64,000 nucleotides of DNA, from NCBI GenBank assembly GCA_030005635.1, contig JARUHP010000001.1:124001-188000 (forward strand), written 5' to 3'. The stretch comes from Deltaproteobacteria bacterium IMCC39146. GTDB taxonomy: Bacteria; Desulfobacterota; Desulfuromonadia; Desulfuromonadales; BM103. Below, in pieces: positions 26,298 to 35,081 of this stretch (position 1 is its first letter; the number at the start of each line of letters is the position of its first letter). Position numbers and translations under genes: made by a program. The notes under the pieces were generated by a model that saw only the letters and a list, made by a program, of their open reading frames with translations, searched no databases and was not told the origin of the DNA.

Positions 26298-26360
26298 TAA
26301 AGTTATAAAATTTCGGCAAAACATCTTGCTTTTGGTTAGGTTGTCGTTGGGAATAAAAAG

Positions 26361-26384
26361 GCCCGGCTGGAGAACCAGCCGGGC
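26361..26384 (-). terminator. Terminator of the cytochrome/barrel operon
   Basis: GCCCGGCTGG and CCAGCCGGGC form a perfect 10-bp stem with a 4-nt loop. On the minus strand it is followed by CTTTTTATT. It lies 34 bp past the barrel stop codon. Confidence 0.9.
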
Positions 26385-26418
26385 ACAACAAGAAGCAAAA
26401 TCATTTTAGCTTTTCTGT

Positions 26419-28734
26419 TTAGAAACGGTAACCAACACCGACGTAGCTGTAGTAGGCCTTACCATCCTCATCACCATAGACATATTCTTCATCAGACTCG
26501 AAGATGTCGTAGGTAAAAGATGCCGTTGTATAAAGGGCATCCGTTAATTGGTAGGTTCCGCCAACGGTGAGTTGATACTGCTCGTACGAGAGGTCGGAAT
26601 AGGAGTCAATCTGATCATTCTGCTCCCATGTGTTATAAGCGCCAAGGGGAGAGACCCCGTCAGGCTTCAACATGGTAATGCGATCCTCGAAATCCCAGCC
26701 CCAGGAATAGTCAGCGTAATTGTAAACAATACTGGCATCCAACTTTAGCTGCTCAGTAGCCTGGTAATCTGCGCTCAAAGAGAGTGTGTGTACATCGGTT
26801 TCGGTTTCAGCGACACTGCATACCGACCCAAACTGGGTCGACGAGAGAGTATCCGCTCAGCCATGGTACCATCCGACGCACATCTGATTTTCTGTTTCTT
26901 GCTTGTTGAAGTTGTAAGCCATAACTAAGTTCATCTTGCCGTTCGGTGCATACCAGATATTAACACCAGGAACGTAAGTTGTTGCTTCGTACTTGACGCT
27001 GTCGTTTTTTTCGAAACGGGTGCGCAAGTAGGCGGTCATTGAGAGATTGGCAGCCGGAGCCCAGGTTGTACTAACCTTGGCTTCGTGAACCTCTTCTGGC
27101 TGGTTGGTTGCATCCAGCCCGCGAGCAGGATAGATGGTGTTCCAGTAGTACACACCACCCGTGTTGCCTTCAGCCAATGGGTCTGGGTTAACAGGATTTA
27201 GTGGGTCTGGGTTTTTGTAGTCATTCGTCAACAGGTAGGCGAGATCCCCATCAACAATCGCGTCAGGATGCCCTTGAGCGATGCCGACAGCATCTTCAGC
27301 GCCGAAGGGGTCACTAATGTCCTGATAGGTGTAGCTGGCACGGGTATTGAGCCCTTTTGCGATACGGCTGTTGACCGAAAGCTTGTAGGTGTTGGTTTCG
27401 GTTTCACCGAGCTCTGCTTCATCACGCTCGATATCTTCGTAATCGTAACCGAAGCGAAGGGTCGTGCCGCGAGCCAGACGATAGACTGCGTCAAACCCCA
27501 ATTCTACTACGTCACGACTTTCAGCCGAACCGTAGTGCTCTTCCTGCTCAAAAGTGTTGTTAGAGACATCCATGACTCCGTCATGATCCCAGTCGACATT
27601 GTCTACTCGATCAGGGAAGTACAGGGTGTACTCCGGTCCGTCGATTTCGTAGGTAGATCCGTGCATGGAGAGCCTAAGGCCGCCGATGCGTGTCGCACCT
27701 TTTAGAGCAAACAATTCCAGTTTGCTTTTTAAGGTGTCACTGCCTACAAACTCGTAGATGTCAGGCTCGTTTTCTTTTCCGCTCTCTATATCAGCCTTTA
27801 CATAGCTACCGGTAATGACTGAGTTACGGGAGAGGTCCAGACGGGCCTTGAGTGAATGACTGTCTTTTTCAGAGTCTGGGGTTTTGTTGTATTCAAGCTC
27901 TTCACCTATGTACAACATTTGGTCTGGATCCTGGCTGCCGTAACGCCACTTCCCGCTGTTCCAATAGTTATAGCTGGGAGCACCACCGCTTGCGTCAAAG
28001 TCGCGGGTCAGGTATTCGTAGTCGACAGTCAACAGGCCAAAGTTACCTGTTGCTCCAAAGGTGAGGTCCTCTGTCTTTTCGTCGATCTTTTTCGGGTTTG
28101 CTTCAACGTGGCAAGCGGAACATTTGCTGATCGCAATTGCCTGCTCCATGCCCTCTCGTTCCTCGACCCGGACGCCTGCATGGAAGGTAACATTCGGTAG
28201 GCTGGGCACGATCACGTCGACTTCACTTTTCCACTCACTGCGCTGAATGATGTAGTCCTGATCCAACTCCCAGGCGTACTGATCTCGGTCTTTTGTGGCA
28301 TTGGTGAAGATCCGCGGTTGGTCTCCATCAATATCCCCCTGCATCGTCGCGCCAAGGTGATTAAGGTTGTCATGATCCTTGATGTGCTCGAGCTCTTGGT
28401 AATCCATGTCGATTCTGAGGACACGATTGAAGTCGAGTTCCACGGCGTGGTCCTGATCATGACTGCCGTTTATCTCACTTTTGATGTCCATAAAGAACCC
28501 CTTGTTCACATACTCGAGGTTCAGCTTCGGTGCAAAGCTCAAGCCGTCTTCAGCTCGATATTTAGCGTATTCATTGGCGCGTGCAGGGTTGTCTTTGATG
28601 TCCAGGCTGTTGACGCCTAACTCCACGTTGCCGCTGAGGTGTGCGGAATCTACTTCCGCAACAGCGATTGTGGAGATTGTCACCAGGGTCAGGACAGACA
28701 ACAGCGCAAGCAGCCATTTATAGCTTAGCTTCAT
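26419..28734 (-). CDS. MtrB/PioB-family outer membrane beta-barrel with in-frame TGA (possible selenoprotein) and a CxxCH motif
   Basis: Outer-membrane barrel expected to sheath the decaheme cytochrome encoded just upstream. The first 625 codons start with a signal peptide (LLALLSVLTLVTISTIAVAE) followed by alternating beta-strand sequence. At 26857-26859 there is a TGA. The same frame continues without a further stop for 145 codons and ends YVGVGYRF, the aromatic-terminated strand expected for a barrel. Full length would be 771 residues. A stem-loop with bacterial SECIS geometry follows the TGA. A heme-type motif CSACH lies at residues 205-209. Selenocysteine insertion is inference; a nonsense mutation that leaves a truncated barrel is the alternative. 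The 17-bp gap to the cytochrome gene indicates an operon. Confidence 0.75.
26824..26859 (-). promoter_or_regulatory. Candidate bacterial SECIS element with its UGA codon
   Basis: On the minus strand TGA (26859-26857) is followed after 16 nt by CGACCCA, loop GTT, TGGGTCG. The 7-bp perfect stem can be extended by two G-U pairs. The loop starts 23 nt after the UGA and its first base is G. Known bacterial SECIS models ask for a small apical loop with G in the first two positions at roughly 16-37 nt from the UGA, so the geometry fits. No selenocysteine machinery lies in the window. Confidence 0.45.
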
Positions 28735-28751
28735 TGTATTGCCTCCTAATA

Positions 28752-29867
28752 TTAACGGGTCAGGCCGCCGCCGTTGAGCGGTTGAGACGGAGAGTCGCTA
28801 CCATGGACTACCTGATGACAGGTGGTGCATTTGGTACCGAAAGACATTTGCCAGCCTTCTGCTCCATGTGGGTTTGCTGCAGTGGTCGCTGCTGTGTTTG
28901 CCGTGCTGCGAGCATAAATGGTCCACTGGTCGGGGTAGTCCTGGTTCAGGAAGAAACGGACATCCGGATTGTCTGCAGTAATTCCTGGCAGGTCAGCTTT
29001 TGCATCCGCGGCTGTTGCGTAAGATTGTTTGCCCCAAGGCTTGTCACCATCATTAAAGTTCGCAGTCGCGGGGTCAAAGCCTTTGCGCAGCATGTGGAAG
29101 TGTCCTTCATGACACTGCATACAGAGGAATGGCTCGTTTTGAACCAGCAGGTTGTTGGCTACTGAACCGTGGGGGTTGTGGCAGATGGTACAGTCATCCT
29201 CAACCGGGGCATGACCAAAGACGAAAGGCCCCTGGTAGCGGGTGTGACAGCCAAGGCATAGATCAGTGGTGCGCTCGTCAGTAGCCAGGTCGCCGTGTGG
29301 ATTGTGGCAGTCGCTGCAGCTCATCTTGCCTTCCTTGATCGGGTGGTGAGAAGGGAAGTTGGCTTGTGCTTGTTGCTCCTGGTGACAGGTGTAGCAAAGG
29401 TCTGGCTCCTGCTGCTTGAGGGCGGTCTTGCCGCCGCTATGGACAGAGTGGCAGTCGGTGCAGGCTACATCGGTGATGGCATGCTCGCTGTGTGTCCAGT
29501 CCATTAACTTTCCGTCGCTGTGACATTTGGCGCAAACCGCTGCGGATTCTTCCGGCAGCAGATCGCCAAACTTAAGAATTTGATCGCCGTCCGAGTCGAC
29601 GTGCAAACTGCCGCCGCCATGACAGGCTTCGCACCCTGCGGTGCCGCCCATGTACTCGAAATCGGCCAGGCGGGAGTGAACCCCTGCCTTCACGCCTTCG
29701 TGACACTCCACGCAGACCTCTTGGCCTACTGAAGTAGCGCCGTCTATAACTGGCATTGTCAATTGCTTTTCCCTGATTGCACCGGTGGCGCATGCCCCCA
29801 GAATGAGCAACAAGGGAAGCAGCTTGACCAGCCAGGGCGCCCTGGATAGTGATACCTTCCTAAACAT
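28752..29867 (-). CDS. Decaheme c-type cytochrome lipoprotein (DmsE/MtrA-like)
   Basis: A 371-aa exported multiheme cytochrome. The N-terminus is a lipoprotein signal (LLPLLLILGAC, lipobox Cys at residue 26). Ten CxxCH heme motifs are visible: CVECH, CEACH, CAKCH, CTDCH, CYTCH, CSDCH, CLGCH, CTICH, CMQCH and CTTCH, with many distal His residues. Ten hemes plus an adjacent MtrB/PioB barrel fit the transmembrane conduit class that moves electrons between periplasm and cell surface. The direction and the terminal acceptor are not shown by sequence. It is first in the two-gene operon and divergent from a LysR-type regulator. Confidence 0.93.
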   Translation of the reverse strand: MFRKVSLSRAPWLVKLLPLLLILGACATGAIREKQLTMPVIDGATSVGQEVCVECHEGVKAGVHSRLADFEYMGGTAGCEACHGGGSLHVDSDGDQILKFGDLLPEESAAVCAKCHSDGKLMDWTHSEHAITDVACTDCHSVHSGGKTALKQQEPDLCYTCHQEQQAQANFPSHHPIKEGKMSCSDCHNPHGDLATDERTTDLCLGCHTRYQGPFVFGHAPVEDDCTICHNPHGSVANNLLVQNEPFLCMQCHEGHFHMLRKGFDPATANFNDGDKPWGKQSYATAADAKADLPGITADNPDVRFFLNQDYPDQWTIYARSTANTAATTAANPHGAEGWQMSFGTKCTTCHQVVHGSDSPSQPLNGGGLTR

Positions 29868-30045
29868 AATTTCTCCTTTTCAAACTTATTACCTCAATTA
29901 AATGAATGTAACGGTCTCCGGTCGATAAAAATCATGAAATCCTCCTTTCTAAACCCTTCGACCAGAACAGTGTGCAAAGATTCATTAGACTTTTAGAATC
30001 TATTGTATGATACGGATCTTTGGTGGTAGGGTAAAACAAGTAATT

Positions 30046-30062
30046 CTTATGGCTTCCATAAG
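30046..30062. promoter_or_regulatory. Palindrome CTTATGG-ctt-CCATAAG (candidate LysR-type box)
   Basis: Two perfect 7-bp arms are flanked on both sides by copies of AAGTAATT (30039-30046 and 30060-30067). It lies between the divergent cytochrome and LysR genes, 40 bp upstream of the LysR start. The ATA/TAT-type symmetry agrees with LysR-family operators. A second inverted pair, AGATTC/GAATCT, lies at 29978-30001. Confidence 0.55.
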
Positions 30063-30101
30063 TAATTTTTATAGCCTCTAATGTTTCGTGAGAAAGCCTG
30101 G

Positions 30102-31037
30102 ATGGAAACACGATATCTGAACACACTGGTTGCTTCCGTTGAGGCTGGAACTTTCTCCAAGGCCGCGGAAATACTTCACATTACCCAGTCTGCTGTATCT
30201 CAGAGGATTAAGTTCCTGGAGGACCATTTTGGTCAGCAATTGCTGGACCGTTCCGGCCAGAGGCTTGCTTTAACCACTGCGGGTAAAGTTGTTTTCTCCA
30301 AGGCTAAAGACATTCTCGAGAAGGAGAGGGAGTTGCTGTCTTGTCTGCAGACTTCCAATGCCAGAAAACGCCTCTCCATTTGTTGCACACCAACCTTCGG
30401 TATGACTTATCTTCCACAGGTCCTGAACGACTTTCTGCGTGTGCATTCCGACATGAATGATCTCAAGTTTATTTTCATGCAGCCAGAAGAGGCCTTGGCC
30501 GGGTTACGTCACGAGGAGTTTGACCTGGCGGTCATCGAACATCGCTTGGATCTTAATTTTAATGGTTTTGATCGCTACTCCATGCCCGATGACGAGATGC
30601 TGGTGGTTGCCGCCTCTTCGGTGGCTCTGCCTAACGTGGATGGCACTATCAAGCCGGAAGAACTTAAAGGGCGAAGACTTTTTGCGCGTCGTGATGGCTG
30701 CAGTTCCAAGGAGTTGATGCGTAAGAATCTGTCGAGTTGCGGTTATAATTTTGACGACTTTGAGGGCATCATCGTTTCCGACGATTTACGTTTCACCATT
30801 CAGTCTGTTCTCGCAGGCGACGGGATTGCCTACGTATCACAGGCGCTGGTCAGTAACTACCTGGCTTCCGGAGAACTAGTCGGCTTGCGTGTGCAAGGTT
30901 TTGATCACACTCGCGGCAGAAGCGTGGTCGTCCTTCCGCAGCGTAGTGAAGACGTCTTGTTGAAAGAGCTCCTGGAAAGTATTTTTGAGGTGGTTTCGCC
31001 CTTCTGGAAGCCAAAGTTGGTCAGTAACTCGGCGTAA
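30102..31037 (+). CDS. LysR-family transcriptional regulator
   Basis: A 311-aa LysR-type regulator. The N-terminal winged HTH is clear (YLNTLVASVEAGTFSKAAEI, then LHITQSAVSQRIKFLEDHFG, followed by LDRSGQRLALTTAGK). The periplasmic-binding-protein-like effector domain fills residues 90-300. The start at 30102 (METRYLNT) puts the HTH at the usual distance from the N-terminus; the frame open to 30081 adds 7 residues with no ribosome-binding site. It is divergent from the decaheme cytochrome operon and shares an intergenic region carrying a palindrome, so it probably regulates that operon and itself. The effector is unknown. Confidence 0.92.
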   Translation: METRYLNTLVASVEAGTFSKAAEILHITQSAVSQRIKFLEDHFGQQLLDRSGQRLALTTAGKVVFSKAKDILEKERELLSCLQTSNARKRLSICCTPTFGMTYLPQVLNDFLRVHSDMNDLKFIFMQPEEALAGLRHEEFDLAVIEHRLDLNFNGFDRYSMPDDEMLVVAASSVALPNVDGTIKPEELKGRRLFARRDGCSSKELMRKNLSSCGYNFDDFEGIIVSDDLRFTIQSVLAGDGIAYVSQALVSNYLASGELVGLRVQGFDHTRGRSVVVLPQRSEDVLLKELLESIFEVVSPFWKPKLVSNSA

Positions 31038-31126
31038 GGTGGGTCGCTGCTGGTTTGTTGTCACTGAACGTTCAACCTGTGGGTTCCCTTTAATAGGGAG
31101 GCCTTTGTCCTTTTTGAAGAGGGTTT

Positions 31127-31756
31127 ATGGATAAGCTTTTCAAGGGAGTTGCAAAGTTTCGCGAAGAGGATTTTGAAGCACACAAGGAGCTCTTCGAGTC
31201 CCTGGGCCGAAATCAGAAGCCACACACTCTCTTTATCGGCTGTGCCGATTCGCGAGTTGTGCCGGATCTGATTACCCGCACCATGCCCGGTGAGCTGTTT
31301 ACCGTTAGGAATATCGCGAATATCGTCCCGCCCTATCGAAATACAGAGGAATATGCCGGTACGACGTCATCGATAGAATATGCTGTGCAGGCGCTGGACG
31401 TTGAAAATATTGTTGTCTGTGGCCATTCCAATTGTGGTGGTTGTGCCGCTATGAACCAGTCTGAGGAAGAGTTGGCCCATCTCCCACATGTCAGGCGTTG
31501 GCTTGCGATTTCCCGAGAAGTGCGAGCGCGAGTTGACCGTCAGATCGGTTCCGGATCTGCACAAAAACGTGAGTGGATGACTGAGCAGATCAATATTCTG
31601 GTGCAGATGCGCAACCTGCTGACCTACCCCTATGTGAAGGAGCGCTATCAGCAGGGTCGTTTGAAGATTTATGGTTGGTACTACATTATTGAGACAGGCG
31701 AGATCTTCAATTTTAACGATCAGACCGAAGCTTTCGAGTTGGTGGCCGCTCCCTAG
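31127..31756 (+). CDS. Beta-class carbonic anhydrase
   Basis: Interconverts CO2 and bicarbonate. The 209-aa protein shows the zinc ligands Cys39 (FIGCADSRVVPDLI, with the Asp41-Arg43 dyad), His100 and Cys103 (IVVCGHSNCGGCAAM). The family motif RNIANIVPPY follows the first Cys. The C-terminal ending LKIYGWYYIIETGEIFNFN is typical of plant-type beta-CA. Its stop codon directly abuts the stop of the convergent J-domain gene. Bicarbonate supply to carboxylases is the general role; no partner gene is adjacent. Confidence 0.95.
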   Translation: MDKLFKGVAKFREEDFEAHKELFESLGRNQKPHTLFIGCADSRVVPDLITRTMPGELFTVRNIANIVPPYRNTEEYAGTTSSIEYAVQALDVENIVVCGHSNCGGCAAMNQSEEELAHLPHVRRWLAISREVRARVDRQIGSGSAQKREWMTEQINILVQMRNLLTYPYVKERYQQGRLKIYGWYYIIETGEIFNFNDQTEAFELVAAP

Positions 31757-32065
31757 TCAATCGTCTTGAGTTTCACTTTGCCCTCCCCAAACCGGACCCC
31801 AGCCGAACTGGCGCTTTAGCCTTTCGGCCGGTGTCTGTTCCAGAAATTCTTCCTCGCTAAAACAGAACTGATAACCGTTGCAGTATTCCATCAAGATCTC
31901 ATAGGCGCAGTTGACCTTGCGAATTGCTTCAGAATCAGTATCGTTGTCTCGGTCCGGATGGTGAACTTTGACGAGTTCACGATGCCTGGATTTGATCTGC
32001 ATGAGAGTGGCTCTTTCCCCCAGTTGAAATATTTTGGCAGCATTTTTAAAGTCCTGGTAAGTCAT
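31757..32065 (-). CDS. Small J-domain protein
   Basis: A 102-aa protein consisting of one DnaJ domain (residues about 5-65) with the HPD motif at His36-Asp38 (LVKVHHPDRDNDTD), plus a short tail (FLEQTPAERLKRQFGWGPVW). It lacks the Gly/Phe, zinc-finger and substrate-binding domains of DnaJ, so it should stimulate the ATPase of a DnaK-type chaperone without acting as a full co-chaperone. It is convergent with the carbonic anhydrase gene with no gap. The client is unknown. Confidence 0.88.
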   Translation of the reverse strand: MTYQDFKNAAKIFQLGERATLMQIKSRHRELVKVHHPDRDNDTDSEAIRKVNCAYEILMEYCNGYQFCFSEEEFLEQTPAERLKRQFGWGPVWGGQSETQDD

Positions 32066-32204
32066 TTATTCGTCTCCTGCAAAATTCCCGAATCTTTATT
32101 AGTAGAACAGCAGATTAATTGTCATTTCAAGCCTTAAGAGGGGTCGTGTTTTGAAATGTTGATTTTTGTGAGACCTTGTTTTGTTATATGTGGTAAAAAA
32201 TACC

Positions 32205-32232
32205 TTGAAATATGTAAAGAAAGCGTTATCCT
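32205..32232 (+). promoter_or_regulatory. Possible sigma-70 promoter of the 56-aa gene
   Basis: TTGAAA (32205-32210), 16 bp, TATCCT (32227-32232), about 40 bp upstream of the ATG at 32274. Confidence 0.35.
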
Positions 32233-32273
32233 TTCCTTGTCGTTAACCTTATAGCAGTTTTTGGGAGGCTTTT

Positions 32274-32444
32274 ATGGAAGACCTGTGGCGCGTTAAAAGA
32301 TCTTCGGTTGACATGGAAGATTTGGCTGACTTGGCTGAGTACCATCGTTTCCTGGACCGTTTTAAAGAGGAAGAGGCCAATGATAACAAGCGTAACTTGC
32401 TGTACGGCGACGCGCGTCTTGACCTTGCCAGAGAGGTTGATTAG
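32274..32444 (+). CDS. Small hypothetical protein (56 aa)
   Basis: ATG 32274 is preceded by GGGAGG at a 5-nt distance. The frame encodes 56 residues starting MEDLWRVKRSSVDMEDLADL and ending DARLDLAREVD. It is charged, rich in D, E, L and R, and predicted to be helical, with no membrane segment or cysteine. Codon use resembles the neighbours. I do not recognise a family. It lies between the J-domain gene (divergent) and ilvE (same strand, 127 bp downstream). Confidence 0.6.
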   Translation: MEDLWRVKRSSVDMEDLADLAEYHRFLDRFKEEEANDNKRNLLYGDARLDLAREVD

Positions 32445-32571
32445 TCACTGACTTTTTGTCACATTGTATCTCTTCTCCGGCTTAATATCTTGCGTGAAGG
32501 TTTTGCCCTGTGCTAAAAAATATGCTTGAAGTCTTGATAAAAAAAGCACTTTTAGAGAGGGTGACAAGCGT

Positions 32572-33639
32572 ATGGAACTGCAAATCTTTCCCCTGCAAAA
32601 TCCCAAGCCCCGACTTGATGACGAAAGCGAATTGACCTTCGGCAAACAGTTCTCTGACCGAATGTTTGTCATGAGCTATAAGGCAGGTCTGGGTTGGCAC
32701 GATGCCCGTATCCAACCCTATCAGAACTTCTCTCTCGATCCGGCCGCCATGGTCCTGCACTATGCACAGGAGATTTTCGAGGGTTTGAAGGCGTTTCGCC
32801 GCCCAGATGGGCAAATCGCGCTCTTTAGGCCGATGGATAACTTCCGTCGTTTTAACCATAGCGCCCGTCGTATGTGCATGCCCGAGGTTGATGAGACCTT
32901 TATGCTACACTCTCTGAAAGAGTTGATCCGGCTTGATGCCGACTGGGTGCCGCGCAATGAAGGGACCAGCCTCTACATCAGGCCGACCATGATTGCGTCG
33001 GAACCGATGCTGGGTGTGCGCCCCGCCGAGGAATACCTTTGCTACATTATTGTCTGTCCGGTTGGCGCTTATTACAAGGGCGGCCTGGCGCCGGTCAAGA
33101 TCTGGATCTCTGATCACTATGTGCGTGCCGCCGATGGTGGTACCGGGGAAGTCAAAACTGGCGGCAACTATGCTGCGAGCTTGTATGCTGCACGTGAAGC
33201 TGCGGAGAAGGGTTACGATCAGGTTCTTTGGCTCGACGCCAAAGAGAAAAAGTATGTCGAAGAGGTTGGCAGTATGAACCTCTGCTTTATCTGTGATGGC
33301 AAGCTGGTGACCTCGCCGTTGAAGGGAACGATCCTTGATGGAATTACCCGTCGCTCGGTGCTGGAGTTGGCCCGTTATAACGGGATCGAAATCGAAGAGC
33401 GTGCCTTGTCGGTTGACGATATCTTTGCCGGTGTTGAGAGTGGCAGTATCACAGAAGCCTTCGGAACCGGAACGGCAGTAGTGATTTCGCCCGTTGGCCA
33501 GTTTACCTATAAGGATCGTACGGTTGTTGTAGGGGATGGTAAGACGACAGGGCGAGTGACGCAGGAGCTTTATGATACCTTGACCGATATCCAGTATGGT
33601 CGCATGCCTGATCCGCATGGCTGGGTTGATCTGCTCTGA
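32572..33639 (+). CDS. ilvE: Branched-chain amino acid aminotransferase
   Basis: PLP-dependent class IV aminotransferase that performs the last step of Leu, Ile and Val synthesis and the first step of their breakdown. The 355-aa length and motifs match the longer BCAT type: LHYAQEIFEGLKAFRRPDG, LYIRPTMIASEPMLGV, the PLP-lysine region EVKTGGNYAASLYA, and GSITEAFGTGTAVVISPVG. AGAGGG precedes the ATG by about 10 nt. It ends at a long hairpin terminator. Glutamate from the downstream glutamate synthase operon is its amino donor. Confidence 0.96.
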   Translation: MELQIFPLQNPKPRLDDESELTFGKQFSDRMFVMSYKAGLGWHDARIQPYQNFSLDPAAMVLHYAQEIFEGLKAFRRPDGQIALFRPMDNFRRFNHSARRMCMPEVDETFMLHSLKELIRLDADWVPRNEGTSLYIRPTMIASEPMLGVRPAEEYLCYIIVCPVGAYYKGGLAPVKIWISDHYVRAADGGTGEVKTGGNYAASLYAAREAAEKGYDQVLWLDAKEKKYVEEVGSMNLCFICDGKLVTSPLKGTILDGITRRSVLELARYNGIEIEERALSVDDIFAGVESGSITEAFGTGTAVVISPVGQFTYKDRTVVVGDGKTTGRVTQELYDTLTDIQYGRMPDPHGWVDLL

Positions 33640-33661
33640 CCTGTTGTAAGCGCATTGTTTT

Positions 33662-33698
33662 ACAAACGCCCCCTACGATACACGTAGGGGGCGTTTGT
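33662..33698 (+). terminator. Terminator of ilvE
   Basis: ACAAACGCCCCCTACG and CGTAGGGGGCGTTTGT form a perfect 16-bp stem with a 5-nt loop, followed by GTTTATATG. It lies 22 bp past the ilvE stop. The rest of 33640-33974 holds the sigma-54-like promoter and no gene. Confidence 0.9.
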
Positions 33699-33854
33699 GT
33701 TTATATGTTACTCACTTCAAGCCAATAATTACTCACCAACCGCTTTATCCTCTTTGTATCGAGGATTAACGCGTCCCTTCCCAGAAACAAATTGATCAAT
33801 AACTTCAGTTCGTTACATCACTAGTGGGTGCGTCAAACCCATTCTCGCACTATG

Positions 33855-33870
33855 TGGCATGACGATTGCT
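33855..33870 (+). promoter_or_regulatory. Sigma-54 (RpoN) promoter of the glutamate synthase operon
   Basis: TGGCATGACGATTGCT closely matches the TGGCAC-N5-TTGC consensus, with GG and GC exactly 10 bp apart. It lies 105 bp upstream of the first ATG (33975). A TGGGT/ACCCA inverted pair at 33825-33841 lies just upstream. Nitrogen control through an NtrC-type activator is inference. Confidence 0.7.
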
Positions 33871-33974
33871 ATTTAGAAGCACCCCGCTGCTATGCTTTTT
33901 TACATAATGACCTTGATTCTATGCACTTTGCCGAGAACAGGGACTTAATGAATTTTTATCAGGAGGTGCTCTAG

Positions 33975-35081
33975 ATGTGCCGAATTGGTGCAATTAAAAG
34001 CTCAAACTATGTCCACCCCAGTCTTGCGCTGAAGTTGATGGAGTCCCAACAGAAAGGGCATGACAACTCTGGCTTTGCCATGGTCATGCACGACCTCGGT
34101 GGTATCTTTGAAAATTATAAACATCTGCCGACGCTCTCCATGGCGTGTACGGATGAGGGTTTGAAACTTGCCGAAGATATGCTGCACGAGGCAGGTTTCC
34201 AGCGTATCATGCAATGGGTTCCGGAAACTGACGCACAGCCAGGCCTGGACATTCAGGCCATGCCGAACTACGTTTTCGAGACTTTTGATTATCCACGTTA
34301 TTTCCGTAACGGCGAGCAAAAGGACAAAGAGGAACTGCTCCTCGATATGCGACTTAAGTTGCGCAAAGCCCTTGAGAAGGATGAGCAAGGCTTTGTCTAC
34401 TCCTTTTGGCCTGATGTCGTCACCCTCAAAGAGATCGGTGACCCTCGTGATATCGGCACCTATTTCAAGCTCTGGACACCGGACGACAAGTTCACCGCCA
34501 GGGTAATTACTGCCCAGTGTCGTCAGAATACCAACTACGATATCGTGCGTTACGCTGCCCACCCTTTTTTTATGCAGGGCTATACGGCACTGGCGAATGG
34601 TGAAAATACTTTCTATCTGAAGAACGTAGAAGCCCAGCGCAAGTTGCATCGCGGCTATATCGGTTTCGAGTCTGACTCCCAGTGTTTCCTCTACACTCTC
34701 CATTACGTACACCGTGAGTTGCGCTGGCCGCTGCGTTATTACAAGCACGTGGTCACGCCTTTGCCTTTTGGAGAACTGGGTCAACGCGAAGATAAAGAGC
34801 AGCTTCTGGCGATGCGCCAGTCGTTGGCTCATCTGGAGATCAACGGCCCAAACACCATCATCGGTGTCTTGCCCGACTTCACCATGTTCACCTGCTGCGA
34901 TGCCAAGAAGCTGCGCCCCGTCGTCGTGGGTCGTACAGATGACACGGTAGTCATCTCCTCCGAGGTCTGCGGTATTAATGACATCCTGCCTGACCGCGAT
35001 TGGGAAACAGACATCTATCCTCATGAGCGCGAAATCGTGGCTATCGATAATAACCTGGAGGTGCAGCGATGGAGACAGTAA
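33975..35081 (+). CDS. Glutamate synthase, class II glutamine amidotransferase subunit
   Basis: Hydrolyses glutamine and releases ammonia for glutamate synthesis. The 368-aa protein begins MCRIGAIKSS, with Cys2 as the N-terminal nucleophile after Met removal, as in GltB and PurF Ntn-type amidotransferases. QKGHDNSGFAMVMHDLGGIF corresponds to the RGxDSxG region. In standard bacterial GltB this domain is the first part of a chain of about 1500 aa; here it is a separate gene, the archaeal-type layout. AGGAGG lies upstream of the ATG. It overlaps the next gene by 13 bp. Confidence 0.9.
   Translation: MCRIGAIKSSNYVHPSLALKLMESQQKGHDNSGFAMVMHDLGGIFENYKHLPTLSMACTDEGLKLAEDMLHEAGFQRIMQWVPETDAQPGLDIQAMPNYVFETFDYPRYFRNGEQKDKEELLLDMRLKLRKALEKDEQGFVYSFWPDVVTLKEIGDPRDIGTYFKLWTPDDKFTARVITAQCRQNTNYDIVRYAAHPFFMQGYTALANGENTFYLKNVEAQRKLHRGYIGFESDSQCFLYTLHYVHRELRWPLRYYKHVVTPLPFGELGQREDKEQLLAMRQSLAHLEINGPNTIIGVLPDFTMFTCCDAKKLRPVVVGRTDDTVVISSEVCGINDILPDRDWETDIYPHEREIVAIDNNLEVQRWRQ

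Noticed and set aside
26419-26778. A separate small outer membrane protein gene
   Set aside because: It is in the same frame as the preceding barrel, starts only with a TTG lacking a ribosome-binding site, and is the natural C-terminal end of that barrel.
34002-35024. A 340-codon antisense frame opposite the glutamate synthase amidotransferase gene
   Set aside because: It is a shadow of the real gene, with no family match and no ribosome-binding site.
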